From JBBROS01 sp965199595 (GTDB lineage Bacteria > Pseudomonadota > Alphaproteobacteria > Acetobacterales > Acetobacteraceae): DNA of 64,000 nt. Made by a program: the position numbers and the translations under genes. Each line of letters begins with the position of its first letter. Position 1 is the first letter of the stretch. The notes beneath the pieces are model-generated. The model saw nothing but the letters and a program-made list of their open reading frames with translations. It did not search any database and was not told the origin of the DNA. The stretch spans positions 2,976,001 through 3,040,000 of the forward strand of contig OZ241182.1 of the NCBI GenBank assembly GCA_965199595.1. Reading direction: 5' to 3'. Shown here in pieces: positions 9,201 through 17,705 of this stretch.

Positions 9201-11330
9201 GCCGGATGGATCATCGATACCGACGTCCAGCTCGGCTCGCACCGGCCGCGTGGTGTCCGGCGCGGTCTTGAGCAGGATCGGCAGGCTGGCCCGGCCCTGT
9301 GCGTCCGTGCTGGGCACGTCGATCTGCATCGCCTCGGGCGCGAACTGCTCGCCCTCCAGGCCGATGCGATAGCCGGCGAGCGCCGCGGGCGGGTTCGGGT
9401 CCACCACCAGCGTCAGGCTGGCCGATCCGGACAGGTTGGCGGCCGGGGCGCCGTAAAGGAAGCGCGCCACCACTGGCAGCTCATAGGGCTGGCCCGGCAC
9501 GATCGGGCCGGACGGCGTCAGCTCAACCGCCATGCGGTCCGGCACGAAAGCATCCACCCGGAAGCTGGTGCGCCCGATGGCCGGCCGCTTCGGATCACCC
9601 AGCACCTCGACGCTCCAATCTCCGGCAGGCGCAGTCAGCGACAGCGGGATCGGCAGATGCACCGAGGCTTCGGCCCCACGCGCCGGCACCACATCCAGGA
9701 GCACCTGGCCGTTCGGACGCTTTACCACGATATGCGCCGGCATGTCCTGCGGCTGGCCGGCGGCGTCACGCAGCAGCGCCATCAGCTGCACGGTCTCGCC
9801 GGGCCGGTAGATGCCGCGGTCGGTCCAGGCGAAGGCGTCCAGCGGCCCTGGCTGTGCCGCGCCCGCCACGCCGCGATCCGAAAGGTCGAATGCGCTGGTG
9901 GTCAGGTCCAGCGCGACGAGGTCATCGCCCAGGCTGGCATGGATGTTCTGCGGTGCCTGCGGCCCCTCACCGCGCAGCAGCGGGGCACCGAAGCGGGCGA
10001 CGCCCTCGGCATCCGTGGTCGCCTCCGCCAGAACGTCGTTGCTGCGGGACAGCAGGCGCAGGGCCACACCGGGCTGCACGGCGGCGTTGGCGTAGCTGCG
10101 AACCTGCACCGTGAGGCCATCCGTGCCACGCCATACCGTAGGCGCCAGGTCGGTGCGCATGATCACCTGTGTGGCGTTGGTCGAATACACGTTGGTGCCA
10201 TCCGCCGGCGCGGCGAGCAGCAGATAGGCACCGACCTCGCTGAAGGCATCCGGCAGCGGCAGAGCGGTGCGCATCATCTGGTTGGGCTGCCAGTGCTGGA
10301 TTTCGGCGGTGCCCTCCCACACGATCTTACCGCTCTCCTGCATCCGTTCGAAGGTGCCCTGTTCGCCATCGACGAAGCTGCTGTCCCGCACCCAGGGCAC
10401 CAGGTTACGCTCCGAAACCCGCAGCAGCCGCAGCTTCACCTTGGACAGGTTGACGCTTGACAGCGTGACCGTCGCCGCCTGCCCGCGCGGCAGCAGGAAG
10501 GCGCGAGTGTCGAACACCAGTTGCGGCGCGCGATTCGCCATTGCCACCGGCAGCACCGTGTCGCGGTTCAGCTTCAGCCCGTCCTCGCCCGGCATGCCGG
10601 CGCGAAGCGTGATGTTCGTAGTGGCCCCCAGACGAAGCCCGGCGATGCAGATCTGGTCGCCCTCGCGGGTCACCGCCGCGTTGGGCGTGGCCGGGTCGAG
10701 CCGCACCCAGTCAGCAGCAACGAAGTCGCTGCGCCGGGCGGGGGCGGTTGTGAATTCGATGCAGGCCTGCGGCGGATCGCCCTCCGGCTCCGTCCGCACC
10801 CGCCGCACCTGGATGCCGGCCAGCAGGCGCAGGTCGCGCAGCGCCCTTGCCGTGCCGGCGTCATCGGGCGCCCGCTCCTGCGCCGCCTCCAACGCGCGGA
10901 TCGCATAGTCGTAGCGCCCCATGGTGCGGAAGGCATCGGCCATCAGCATCAGCGCCGGAATCTCCGGGCCGCCGCTGTCGAACATGCCGAAGGCCTGCCA
11001 CGCCGCCTGGGCGGCCCGTGCCGGGTCTGGCGGGGTGCGCCGCAGCTGCGCCCGGCCAAGCGCCATCCACTGGTCCGCCGTGCCGGTGCCGCCGCCCAGC
11101 CGGGTCTCGAGCGACGTGGCCACCGCCGCCCAGTCGTTGCGCTTCTGCGCCGCGTCCGCCTGCTGCTCCGCCTGGCGCCGCGCCTGCGGGGTGAGGCCTG
11201 CCGGGCTGCGCTGCTTCAGCAGCGTCAGGTAGGCGCCCGTGTCACGCTCCAGGCCCGGCACGGTGAACTCATCCGCACGGGCCTGTGGCATTGCGGACAA
11301 CAGCAGAAGGAGCAGAAGGATGCGGCGCAT
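6258..11330 (-). CDS. Bacterial alpha-2-macroglobulin family protein
   Basis: A 1690-residue exported protein of the YfhM class. A signal peptide with a run of seven Leu occupies residues 1-20. The chain contains MG1/MG2-type repeats, a bait region, and the thioester motif CLEQ at 1258-1261 inside the alpha-hairpin toroid domain (LNLDN and YDGGFGLW blocks). The intact Cys and Gln imply a functional internal thioester able to trap attacking proteases. Without a lipobox Cys at the leader end it is probably periplasmic and soluble rather than a lipoprotein. It forms an operon with pbpC, consistent with the idea that it guards the periplasm when the wall is breached and PBP1C repairs it. Confidence 0.93.
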   Translation of the reverse strand: MRRILLLLLLLSAMPQARADEFTVPGLERDTGAYLTLLKQRSPAGLTPQARRQAEQQADAAQKRNDWAAVATSLETRLGGGTGTADQWMALGRAQLRRTPPDPARAAQAAWQAFGMFDSGGPEIPALMLMADAFRTMGRYDYAIRALEAAQERAPDDAGTARALRDLRLLAGIQVRRVRTEPEGDPPQACIEFTTAPARRSDFVAADWVRLDPATPNAAVTREGDQICIAGLRLGATTNITLRAGMPGEDGLKLNRDTVLPVAMANRAPQLVFDTRAFLLPRGQAATVTLSSVNLSKVKLRLLRVSERNLVPWVRDSSFVDGEQGTFERMQESGKIVWEGTAEIQHWQPNQMMRTALPLPDAFSEVGAYLLLAAPADGTNVYSTNATQVIMRTDLAPTVWRGTDGLTVQVRSYANAAVQPGVALRLLSRSNDVLAEATTDAEGVARFGAPLLRGEGPQAPQNIHASLGDDLVALDLTTSAFDLSDRGVAGAAQPGPLDAFAWTDRGIYRPGETVQLMALLRDAAGQPQDMPAHIVVKRPNGQVLLDVVPARGAEASVHLPIPLSLTAPAGDWSVEVLGDPKRPAIGRTSFRVDAFVPDRMAVELTPSGPIVPGQPYELPVVARFLYGAPAANLSGSASLTLVVDPNPPAALAGYRIGLEGEQFAPEAMQIDVPSTDAQGRASLPILLKTAPDTTRPVRAELDVGIDDPSGRASRATVSIPVRPAGNMLGIKPGFDGGIDDGAEAAFEMAAVSPDGVRIALPARMRLVRERPDWRLVRHGVLARYETVYRDEPIEASDITLPASGAFRYAKRLPFGRYRIEVAERGGLAATSMRFRAGWVASDSPDTPDKVDVSTDRKLYAPGDVARVHVVAPFAGQATVLTLTDKVQGLRDITIAAGGTDIEVPVDAAWGPGAYATVHVFRGPTGTDRPARAIGLAWIGIDPAARTLALSIAAPGKTGPRSRLVVPVRTTPGAWVTLAAVDEGVLRLTKFVTPDPMAHFLGRRTLGIDIRDDWGRLIRPGEGDSTVLKQGGDSAIGALPEIPQKVVALFTPPVQAGADGVAAVPLDLPDFNGQVRLMAVAWQGTKVGAASIDMVVRDPLIAEPLLPRFLAPGDEARLAVLMQNLDLPAGETAAVVSVEGPLELVGDTRLVATLAPNAQVVRTVTLRATGAGRGIVRLAVSGPGGFSVQRETAILVRPSRTPMSFVTAGELAPRAEARLEPALSRMVPGTGVARASFGGAVRYNTAALLGSLQDYPLSCLEQVSSRGLPLAMFPDGPLAGDDRAARLQAAVSTVLDRQRYDGGFGLWSASGEAEGWLTAYATEFLLRARKAGAAVPDAAVRDALKFMGDALDESAQTPEGLAVRAYDLYVLAMAGQPRAGLNRMLAEDIGKLPTPLARAQLGAALALSNDRPRAEAAFAAALAAPARRDWDADRGSALRDQVAMTVLLKESGLLSDRLPGLIATLPGADLRPDTLSTQEQAWAAAAAAVLDREGRATRVNVDGKDLTGPVVSLALTGPVQARNLDDRPVWQTLATTGVPTEAPAAARNQMRVSRRFFTLSGETLNLDNLRQNTVFVLLIEGRADDGQDHRAMLLQGLPAGWEIAGRLTAGKTAGMPWLGELTETESQPATDDRFAATMMLTADQPGFRVAVRLRAVTPGNYEMPGAALSDMYRPGVFARQAAGRGKVLAPE

Positions 11331-11360
11331 AGCGTTTACTTTCGAAGCGCGGTCGGGGAA

Positions 11361-11807
11361 TTAGAGGCGGTCGCGAGCCAGCAGGTCGCGTATCTCGAGC
11401 AGCGTGGTCTCGGTCGTGGTCAGCTTCGCCACCTCATCGGCCTTGGGCGCGAACCGGGCAACGGCCTTCACTACCCAGAACACCGCGAAGCTGATGATCA
11501 GGAAGGTGATGCACGCATTCAGGAACAGCCCGAAGTTCAACGTCACCGCCCCGGCCCGCTGTGCCGCCTCGAGCGTGCTCTCGTGCGCGCCCTTGAGCGT
11601 GACGAACAGGTTGCTGAAGTCGATCCCGCCGATCAGCAGGCCTAGCAGCGGGGTGATCAGGTCCCGCACCAGGCTGTTGACGATGGAGGTGAACGCCGCC
11701 CCGACCACGATGCCGATTGCGAGGTCGAGGACATTGCCGCGCATGATGAAAGCGCGAAACTCGCCGATCCAGCCGGGTGTATGCCTCAAGCCACCTGGAA
11801 CCAACAT
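11361..11807 (-). CDS. mscL: Large-conductance mechanosensitive channel MscL
   Basis: A 148-residue MscL with the N-terminal helix and signature FRAFIMRGNVLDLAIG, TM1 (about 25-50), a periplasmic loop, TM2 (about 88-110, FLNACITFLIISFAVFWVV) and a C-terminal helix. It forms a homopentameric tension-gated pore that releases solutes on hypo-osmotic shock. The N terminus is a dozen residues longer than usual, so the true start may be internal. Lies immediately upstream of the alpha-2-macroglobulin gene on the same strand. Confidence 0.93.
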   Translation of the reverse strand: MLVPGGLRHTPGWIGEFRAFIMRGNVLDLAIGIVVGAAFTSIVNSLVRDLITPLLGLLIGGIDFSNLFVTLKGAHESTLEAAQRAGAVTLNFGLFLNACITFLIISFAVFWVVKAVARFAPKADEVAKLTTTETTLLEIRDLLARDRL

Positions 11808-11838
11808 GCAAGACTCCGTCGCGACCGTGGCAGACTAG

Positions 11839-12258
11839 AGGCAAGGCGGTTCCGGTGGAAGGAAAGAAGCTGCTCTTGCGGCCGAATTCGAAAAGGTCGG
11901 TCACGCCACGGTCTGGACCACGGCGGCCTGCCTGGGCCAGATGGGCGTGACGCAGGAAAACGCGGAGAAGGTCGGCCTGATGTTCGATCTCTCGGCCGGC
12001 GAGATGGACCTGCTCATGGAGCCGCCCTATCGCGGCAGCCTGCCCACCCAGGTGCCGACCGATCCGCTGGTCTAACGGTTCTACAAGCTGGTCTCCGTCT
12101 ATGGCACCACCTGGAGGGAGCTGATCCACGAGGAGTTCGGCGACGGCCTCATGTCCGCCATCGACTTCGACATGACGATGGACCGCCAGCCCGACCAGAA
12201 GGGCGACCGCGTCAAGATCGGCATGAGCGGCAAGTTCCTGGCCTACAAGACCGACTGA
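11839..12258 (+). pseudogene. cynS: Degraded cyanate hydratase (cyanase) gene
   Basis: One reading frame from about 11881 to the TGA at 12256-12258 matches the C-terminal two thirds of cyanase: VWTTAACLGQM, the EPPYRG block, TDPLV, SVYGTTW, EEFGDGLMSAIDFDM and a C-terminal KFLAYKTD. Three defects are visible. The N-terminal helix-turn-helix domain is almost entirely missing, with an in-frame TAG at 11836 and no start. A TAA at 12073-12075 interrupts the frame exactly where the family has Tyr (YRFY), one base from TAC. The catalytic Glu that follows in the family (RFYE) is Lys here (RFYK). The gene cannot make active enzyme. The rest of the frame is undisturbed, so decay looks recent. Confidence 0.85.
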
Positions 12259-12261
12259 ACG

Positions 12262-12295
12262 CCTGATGGGAGAGAGTCGGCTCTTTCCCCTCAGG
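12262..12295. terminator. Hairpin between cyanase remnant and parC
   Basis: A long imperfect stem, CCTGA-T-GGGAGAGAG, loop TCGG, CTCTTTCCC-C-TCAGG, overlaps the parC stop codon. It could serve both converging transcripts. There is no clear T tract, so intrinsic termination is uncertain. Confidence 0.4.
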
Positions 12296-14507
12296 AAAAC
12301 CGGTTGGCCTTCGGAAACCCGTTCGGCGGCATCCTCCCCACCTGGGCGCGCGCCCCCAGCCAGTCCTTGATCCCTGTCTCAGTCCGCGTGTTCTGCCCGA
12401 GGCGCCAGGTCAGTCCCTCCGCCATCACAAACACCTTGGCATCCGCCAGCTTGGCGTCCGCATACTTCTGCAGCTGCACCCCGGCCCCGCGCTGCAGCTC
12501 CGGCACCTGGTTCAGCGGGAACACCAGCAGTTTTCGATTTGTGCCCACCATAGCGACATGATCGCCCTGCGCCGGGACACAGAGCTGCACGCGCTCGCCG
12601 GGCCGCAGGTTCATGACGGCCTTGCCGGTGCGCTTCTCGGCCACCAGGTCCGCCGAGGCCACGAGAAATCCGCGCCCGGCATCGTTGGCCAGCAGGAACT
12701 GGAGGCCCTCCCTCCACACAAACAGACTGACCACCTCGTCATCCTGCGCCATCTCCGCCACAAGCCGGATCGCCTGCCCATCGCCCCGGCCTCGCGGCAG
12801 GTCCCCCGCGCGCAGCGTATGCACCCGGCCGCCGCTGGCGATGAGGCATAGCCGGTCCGTGGTCTGGCACGGCACCAGCATCGCCAGCGTGTCGCCCTCC
12901 TTGAACTTCAGCTCCCCGGGATCGACCGCCTGCCCGCGCACCGCCCGAATCCAGCCCTTCTCCGACAGCACCACCGTGATCGGCTCGCGCTCGATCAGAT
13001 GGTCCGCATTCACCTCCACCGCCGCCGGCACGTCACCCAGAACCGTCCGCCGCAGACCCAGTGGCCCGGCTCCGAACTTGGCACTGGTCGCCTCCAGCTC
13101 CTCCACGATCCGGTTCCAACGCAAAGCCTCGGTCCTGAGCAGGGACGACAGGTCCCTGCCTTCCCGCTCCAGCGCCCGATGCTCCTTGCGGATTTCCATC
13201 TCCTCCAGCCGGCGCAGCGAGCGCAGCCGCATGTTGAGGATCGCCTCGGCCTGGCTGTCCGTCAGCGTGAAGGACTGCATCAGCGAGGGCTTGGGCTTGT
13301 CCTCCTCCCGGATGATGCGGATCACCTCATCCAGGTTGAGGAACACCGCCAGATAGCCATCCAGGATCTCCAGCCGCCGCTGGATTGCCGCCAAGCGGTG
13401 GCTGGACCGCCGCACCAGCACATCGTGCCGATGGTCCAGCCAATGCCGCAGCACTCCCTTCAGCCCCAGCACCACCGGGGTGCGGTCGGCCGTCAGCACG
13501 TTCATGTTCAGCGGGAACCGACCCTCCAGCGCGGTGGCGCGGAACATCGTCTCCATCAGCACCTCGGGCTCCACGGTCCGGGCCTTCGGCTCCAGCACCA
13601 GCCGCACCAACTCTGTGCTCTCGTCCCTCACATCGCCCAGGAACGGCAGCTTCTTGGCTTCCAGCAGCTCGGCGATCTGCTCCACCAGCTTGTTCTTCTG
13701 CACCTGATACGGGATCTCGGTGATCACGATCTGCCACATGCCGAGCCGCCCGCGCTCCACCACCCACTTCGCCCGCATACGGAACCCGCCGCGCCCGGTC
13801 TCGTAGGCCTGCAGGATGGAGGCACGCTCCTCGATCAACGTGCCGCCGGTCGGGAAGTCCGGACCCGGCATATGCGCCACAAGCTCTTCCGTCGTCGCCT
13901 CGGGATACCGCACCAGATGGATCGCCGCGGCACAGACCTCGCCGGCATTATGCGGCGGAATGCTGGTCGCCATGCCCACCGCGATGCCCGCGGCACCATT
14001 GGCCAGCAGATTCGGGAACCCGCCCGGCAGCACGACCGGCTCATGCTCCTCGCCATCATAGGTGGCGCGGAAATCCACCGCGTCGTCATCAATGCCGCTC
14101 AGCAGCGTCTGCGCGACCTCGGTCAGCCGCGCCTCGGTATATCGCATCGCCGCGGCGTTATCGCCGTCAATGTTGCCGAAGTTGCCCTGGCCCTCGACCA
14201 GCGGATAGCGGGCCGCAAACTCCTGCGCCAACCGCACCAGCGCCTCGTACACCGACGAGTCGCCATGCGGGTGATACTTGCCGATCACGTCGCCCACCAC
14301 GCGGGCGCACTTCTTGAAGCCGCTGGCTGGGTCCAGCTTCAGCTGGTGCATGGCGTAGATCAGCCGTCGATGCACCGGCTTCAACCCGTCCCGCACGTCC
14401 GGCAGGCTGCGCGACATGATCGTGCTGAGCGCATAGGCCAGGTAGCGCTCGCTCAGCGCGTCCTCGAGCCGTGTCTCCTGAATGGTTCCGGTCAGATCGT
14501 CGGGCAT
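12291..14507 (-). CDS. parC: DNA topoisomerase IV subunit A
   Basis: A 738-residue type IIA topoisomerase A subunit. The active-site Tyr is Y123 in AAMRYTEARL. The quinolone-determining segment HPHGDSSVYEAL carries the unmutated Ser84 and Glu88. A reduced C-terminal beta-pinwheel ends near 738 residues, shorter than GyrA (about 900) and typical of alphaproteobacterial ParC. With ParE it decatenates daughter chromosomes. First gene of a minus-strand housekeeping run; recO lies 19 bases upstream. Confidence 0.95.
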   Translation of the reverse strand: MPDDLTGTIQETRLEDALSERYLAYALSTIMSRSLPDVRDGLKPVHRRLIYAMHQLKLDPASGFKKCARVVGDVIGKYHPHGDSSVYEALVRLAQEFAARYPLVEGQGNFGNIDGDNAAAMRYTEARLTEVAQTLLSGIDDDAVDFRATYDGEEHEPVVLPGGFPNLLANGAAGIAVGMATSIPPHNAGEVCAAAIHLVRYPEATTEELVAHMPGPDFPTGGTLIEERASILQAYETGRGGFRMRAKWVVERGRLGMWQIVITEIPYQVQKNKLVEQIAELLEAKKLPFLGDVRDESTELVRLVLEPKARTVEPEVLMETMFRATALEGRFPLNMNVLTADRTPVVLGLKGVLRHWLDHRHDVLVRRSSHRLAAIQRRLEILDGYLAVFLNLDEVIRIIREEDKPKPSLMQSFTLTDSQAEAILNMRLRSLRRLEEMEIRKEHRALEREGRDLSSLLRTEALRWNRIVEELEATSAKFGAGPLGLRRTVLGDVPAAVEVNADHLIEREPITVVLSEKGWIRAVRGQAVDPGELKFKEGDTLAMLVPCQTTDRLCLIASGGRVHTLRAGDLPRGRGDGQAIRLVAEMAQDDEVVSLFVWREGLQFLLANDAGRGFLVASADLVAEKRTGKAVMNLRPGERVQLCVPAQGDHVAMVGTNRKLLVFPLNQVPELQRGAGVQLQKYADAKLADAKVFVMAEGLTWRLGQNTRTETGIKDWLGARAQVGRMPPNGFPKANRFS

Positions 14508-14525
14508 ATTGGTCCACGGAACATA

Positions 14526-15254
14526 TCAGGAACTCGCCAAAGCGGCAACCCGGTCCGCCAACATGATGCGCGCCGCCGGCAAGGCCCGGTGCTGGTGGCC
14601 GAAGGCGTCGCGCTCCAGGAAATGCCCGGTCAGCCGCATCCCGTCCCGCCACGCCGCGGCATCGCTGTCCGCCTTCCCCTGCAGGAAGCCCGGCAGAGGA
14701 AGCAGCCGCTGCTCCCAAATCCCCACGGCCGCATCCGACACGGCCCGCCCCGTTCTGGGCGACACGAACCGCAGCCCGGTCGTCGCACCCGTCACGGCAC
14801 AGGCGCCTAGATCGAGCCCATACCCCAACTCACCGAGCAGCGCTGCCTCCCACCGCACCAGCGTCGCCACCGGCGCCGGGTCATCCATCAGCCCGGCGAT
14901 CAGCCCGACCAGGCCGCCGAACAGGATCGGGTGCGCCTCCCGCTCCGGCACCGCGCCCTCCGCCACCATGCAGGCGGAGGACAGCACCGCCAGCGCCAGC
15001 GCATCCTCCATCGCCCGCGCCGCGCCGGCATGCACCAGTTCCGCCGTCAGGCTGCCAAGCTGGTCCGGCAACCGGGCGGCCCAGCGCGCCTGCACCAGGT
15101 TGCCACGCTGCCATAGCGCGGCATGCCGGCGGGAGGCGCCGCCGCGCGCCAGGCCACGATGCAGGCCGTGCGCCTCGGTCATGACCGTGATCAGCGCATC
15201 CGCCTCGTTGTAGGGACGGGTGTCCAGCACGACGGCGGGGCCCTCCCACTCCAT
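14526..15254 (-). CDS. recO: DNA repair protein RecO
   Basis: A 242-residue RecO: N-terminal OB fold (MEWEGPAVVLDTRPYNEADALITVMTE pattern, residues 1-27), then the helical domain. It acts with RecR to load RecA onto SSB-coated single strands. The zinc-ligand cysteines of some RecO proteins are not all present. The ATG at 15254 is chosen because it lies just 2 bases beyond the era stop, and the longer frame would run into era. Start of the chain matches the family consensus. Confidence 0.92.
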   Translation of the reverse strand: MEWEGPAVVLDTRPYNEADALITVMTEAHGLHRGLARGGASRRHAALWQRGNLVQARWAARLPDQLGSLTAELVHAGAARAMEDALALAVLSSACMVAEGAVPEREAHPILFGGLVGLIAGLMDDPAPVATLVRWEAALLGELGYGLDLGACAVTGATTGLRFVSPRTGRAVSDAAVGIWEQRLLPLPGFLQGKADSDAAAWRDGMRLTGHFLERDAFGHQHRALPAARIMLADRVAALASS

Positions 15255-15256
15255 TC

Positions 15257-16165
15257 CTACTCGGCGTCGTCTAGACCGAGCGCCCGCAGCCGCGCGCCTT
15301 CCTCGTCCCACCCGGCCCGTTCCTTTACGTTCAGGAACAGGTGCACCGGGCGCTCCAGCAGCTGGCCGAGGTGGTGCCGGGCCTTGGCACCGATCTCGCG
15401 GATGCGGGCGCCGCCGGCCCCGATCAGGATCGCCTTGTGCGTGGGCCGGCTGACATAGACGGTCGCCTCCACCCGCACGGAGCCGTCCTTCTTCTCGGCC
15501 CAGCTCTCCGTCTCCACGGTGGTGCCGTAAGGAACTTCTTCATGAATCTGCAGGAAGATCTGCTCGCGGACGATCTCCGCCGCCAGCAACCGGTCAGGAA
15601 GGTCTGTGAGATCATCTTCGGGATACAGATGCGGCCCGGCCGGGATCGCCACCTGCAACTGGTCCAGCAGCGTGTTCAGCCCATCACCGTTGCTGGCGCT
15701 GACCATGAATGTCGCCTCGAACGGCACGATCGCGTTCAGCGCCGCCGTCAGCGGCAGCATCTGGTGCGCGTCGATCAGGTCCAGCTTGTTCAGCACCAAC
15801 CAGGTCCGCCGCCCCCGTTCGCCCAGCGTGGCGGCAATGGAACGCACTTGGTCCGTGGCGCCGGACCGCGCATCCACCAGCAGCAACGACAAGTCGGCAT
15901 CTTCGGACCCCGACCAGGCCGCCCGCACCATGGCCCGGTCCAGCTTGCGCTTCGGTGCGAAGATGCCGGGCGTGTCAACCAGCAGGATCTGGCTCTCGCC
16001 CCGCATCAGGATGCCCAGCACGCGGAACCGTGTCGTCTGCGCCTTGGGGCTGACGATGGAGAGCTTGGCCCCGGTCAAACGGTTCAGCAGGGTGGACTTG
16101 CCGGCGTTCGGCGCGCCGACGATGGCAACGAAGCCACAGCGCGGGCCGGCGCTGATCTCGCTCAT
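15257..16165 (-). CDS. era: GTPase Era
   Basis: A 302-residue Era: G1 GAPNAGKST (17-25), G3 DTPGIF, G4 NKLD, G5 SAS, then a C-terminal KH domain with GAGGARIREIG. Era binds the 3' end of 16S rRNA and is required for 30S maturation. The start overlaps the end of rnc by 4 bases, the usual rnc-era coupling. Confidence 0.97.
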   Translation of the reverse strand: MSEISAGPRCGFVAIVGAPNAGKSTLLNRLTGAKLSIVSPKAQTTRFRVLGILMRGESQILLVDTPGIFAPKRKLDRAMVRAAWSGSEDADLSLLLVDARSGATDQVRSIAATLGERGRRTWLVLNKLDLIDAHQMLPLTAALNAIVPFEATFMVSASNGDGLNTLLDQLQVAIPAGPHLYPEDDLTDLPDRLLAAEIVREQIFLQIHEEVPYGTTVETESWAEKKDGSVRVEATVYVSRPTHKAILIGAGGARIREIGAKARHHLGQLLERPVHLFLNVKERAGWDEEGARLRALGLDDAE

Positions 16166-16863
16166 GTCAGCCGGCCTAGCAGATCAACCGCCGCCGCCCG
16201 CTCCGCTTCCCGCTTGGTTCCACCGCTGCCGGAGCCGCTCTGCCCGGCCGCGCTCACCGTCACCGCGAATACCGGCGCATGGGATGGGCCGGTCCGCTCC
16301 GTCTCCAGATACTCCGGCAAGGGAAGCCCGCGCGCCATCAGCCACTCCTGCAAGCCTGTCTTGGGGTCTTTCGGCGGACGCACCTGCACATCCATCGCCT
16401 GCGCCCAGGCGTCCCGCACGAACCGGCGGGGCACATCCAACCCCGCATCCAGGAACATTGCTCCGATCACCGCCTCCATCGCATCCGCCAGGGTATTGGC
16501 CAGCTGGCCCACCCCGGCCCGGGCCTCCCCGGCGCCGATCGCCAGGGCGCCATCCAGGTGCAGCCGCTGTCCGATCTCCGCCAGCACCGGGCGCGACACC
16601 AGGTGACCGAACCGCCGGCCCAGTTCACCCTCCTGCTCCGCCGGAAAGCGCTCGATCAGCCACTCCGCGACCACCAGGCCCAGCACCCGATCGCCGATGA
16701 ACTCAAGCCGCTCGTTGGACCCGGCGCCCTTGCGCGCCCGCCCCCGCAGCGGCCCGGAAGCGGAACGATGGGTAAGCGCTTCGGTCAGCAACGCAGGGCG
16801 GGCAAAGTGATGGCCGAGGATCGCCTCCGCCGCAGCGTGCTGGATCAGCGCCGTCTCGCTCAC
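16162..16863 (-). CDS. rnc: Ribonuclease III
   Basis: A 233-residue RNase III with the catalytic signature ERLEFIGDRVLG (51-62), the second acidic site in DAMEAVIGA, and a C-terminal dsRNA-binding domain (GLQEWLMARG, GGTKREAERAAA). It processes rRNA precursors and structured mRNAs. The start is taken as GTG at 16863, which overlaps the lepB stop in a GTGA motif. An ATG 63 bases farther upstream would bury the first 21 residues in lepB and adds non-conserved sequence. Confidence 0.95.
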   Translation of the reverse strand: MSETALIQHAAAEAILGHHFARPALLTEALTHRSASGPLRGRARKGAGSNERLEFIGDRVLGLVVAEWLIERFPAEQEGELGRRFGHLVSRPVLAEIGQRLHLDGALAIGAGEARAGVGQLANTLADAMEAVIGAMFLDAGLDVPRRFVRDAWAQAMDVQVRPPKDPKTGLQEWLMARGLPLPEYLETERTGPSHAPVFAVTVSAAGQSGSGSGGTKREAERAAAVDLLGRLT

Positions 16864-17648
16864 TCGATCCCGCGCAGCAGTCGGTTCCAGCGGATCTCGA
16901 ACGGCCATTCCCAGACTTCCCACCACGGCGCCCGGGCATCGAAGGAGAAAAACAGGAACTCGGCCCGGCCAACCAGGTTCTCGATCGGTACGAAGCCCAC
17001 CGCGTCCATGAACCGACTGTCCTGCGAGTTGTCGCGGTTGTCGCCCATCGCGAACACATGCCCCTCGGGGACCTTGTATTCCACGGTGTTGTTGGGGTCG
17101 AACATGCCAGGATAGGCGCTGCGGGCCGGTTCGCTGTTCATGGTCAGAATGTCGTGCACCCGGCCATTCGGCAACGTCTCGTGATACAGCGCAGACAGCA
17201 CACGCTGGCCGTGATCCTCTGCCAGGAAGTCGCCGCCCGGCGTCCGCGGCACCAGGGTGCCGTTGATGTAAAGCTGCCCGGCCTTCATCTGGATACGATC
17301 ACCCGGCAGCCCGATGATACGCTTGATGTAGTCGATCTGCGTGTCACGCGGATACTTGAACACCGCCACGTCGCCCCGCTCCGGCAGCCGCCCGAAGATG
17401 CGGCCGCTGAACAGGTTTGGCGCGAACGGCAGCGAGAATCGGGAGTAGCCGTAGCTGTATTTCGACACGAACAGATAATCACCGACCAGCAGCGTCGGGA
17501 TCATCGAGCCCGATGGGATGTTGAACGGCTCGAACGCCACCGTGCGGATGCCCACGGCGATCAGCCCGGCATAGATGATGGTCTTGACGTTCTCGAGCAA
17601 GCCGCCCGGTCTGGATTTCGTCATGCCCGACTTAGATTTCGCCATCAT
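16860..17648 (-). CDS. lepB: Signal peptidase I
   Basis: A 262-residue type I signal peptidase: one N-terminal membrane helix (about 22-38), nucleophile Ser48 in PSGSMIPTL, general base Lys109 in DYIKRIIGLPGD, and GHVFAMGDNRDNSQDSR near residue 200. It removes signal peptides from Sec and Tat exported proteins at the periplasmic side, including the many exported binding proteins encoded nearby. Coupled to rnc by a 4-base overlap. Confidence 0.96.
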   Translation of the reverse strand: MMAKSKSGMTKSRPGGLLENVKTIIYAGLIAVGIRTVAFEPFNIPSGSMIPTLLVGDYLFVSKYSYGYSRFSLPFAPNLFSGRIFGRLPERGDVAVFKYPRDTQIDYIKRIIGLPGDRIQMKAGQLYINGTLVPRTPGGDFLAEDHGQRVLSALYHETLPNGRVHDILTMNSEPARSAYPGMFDPNNTVEYKVPEGHVFAMGDNRDNSQDSRFMDAVGFVPIENLVGRAEFLFFSFDARAPWWEVWEWPFEIRWNRLLRGIE

Positions 17649-17705
17649 TGGGGAGGTGATCCGGTCCAGACTACGCTCGCGATCAACCGTATGTCGCCTT
17701 GCGTG

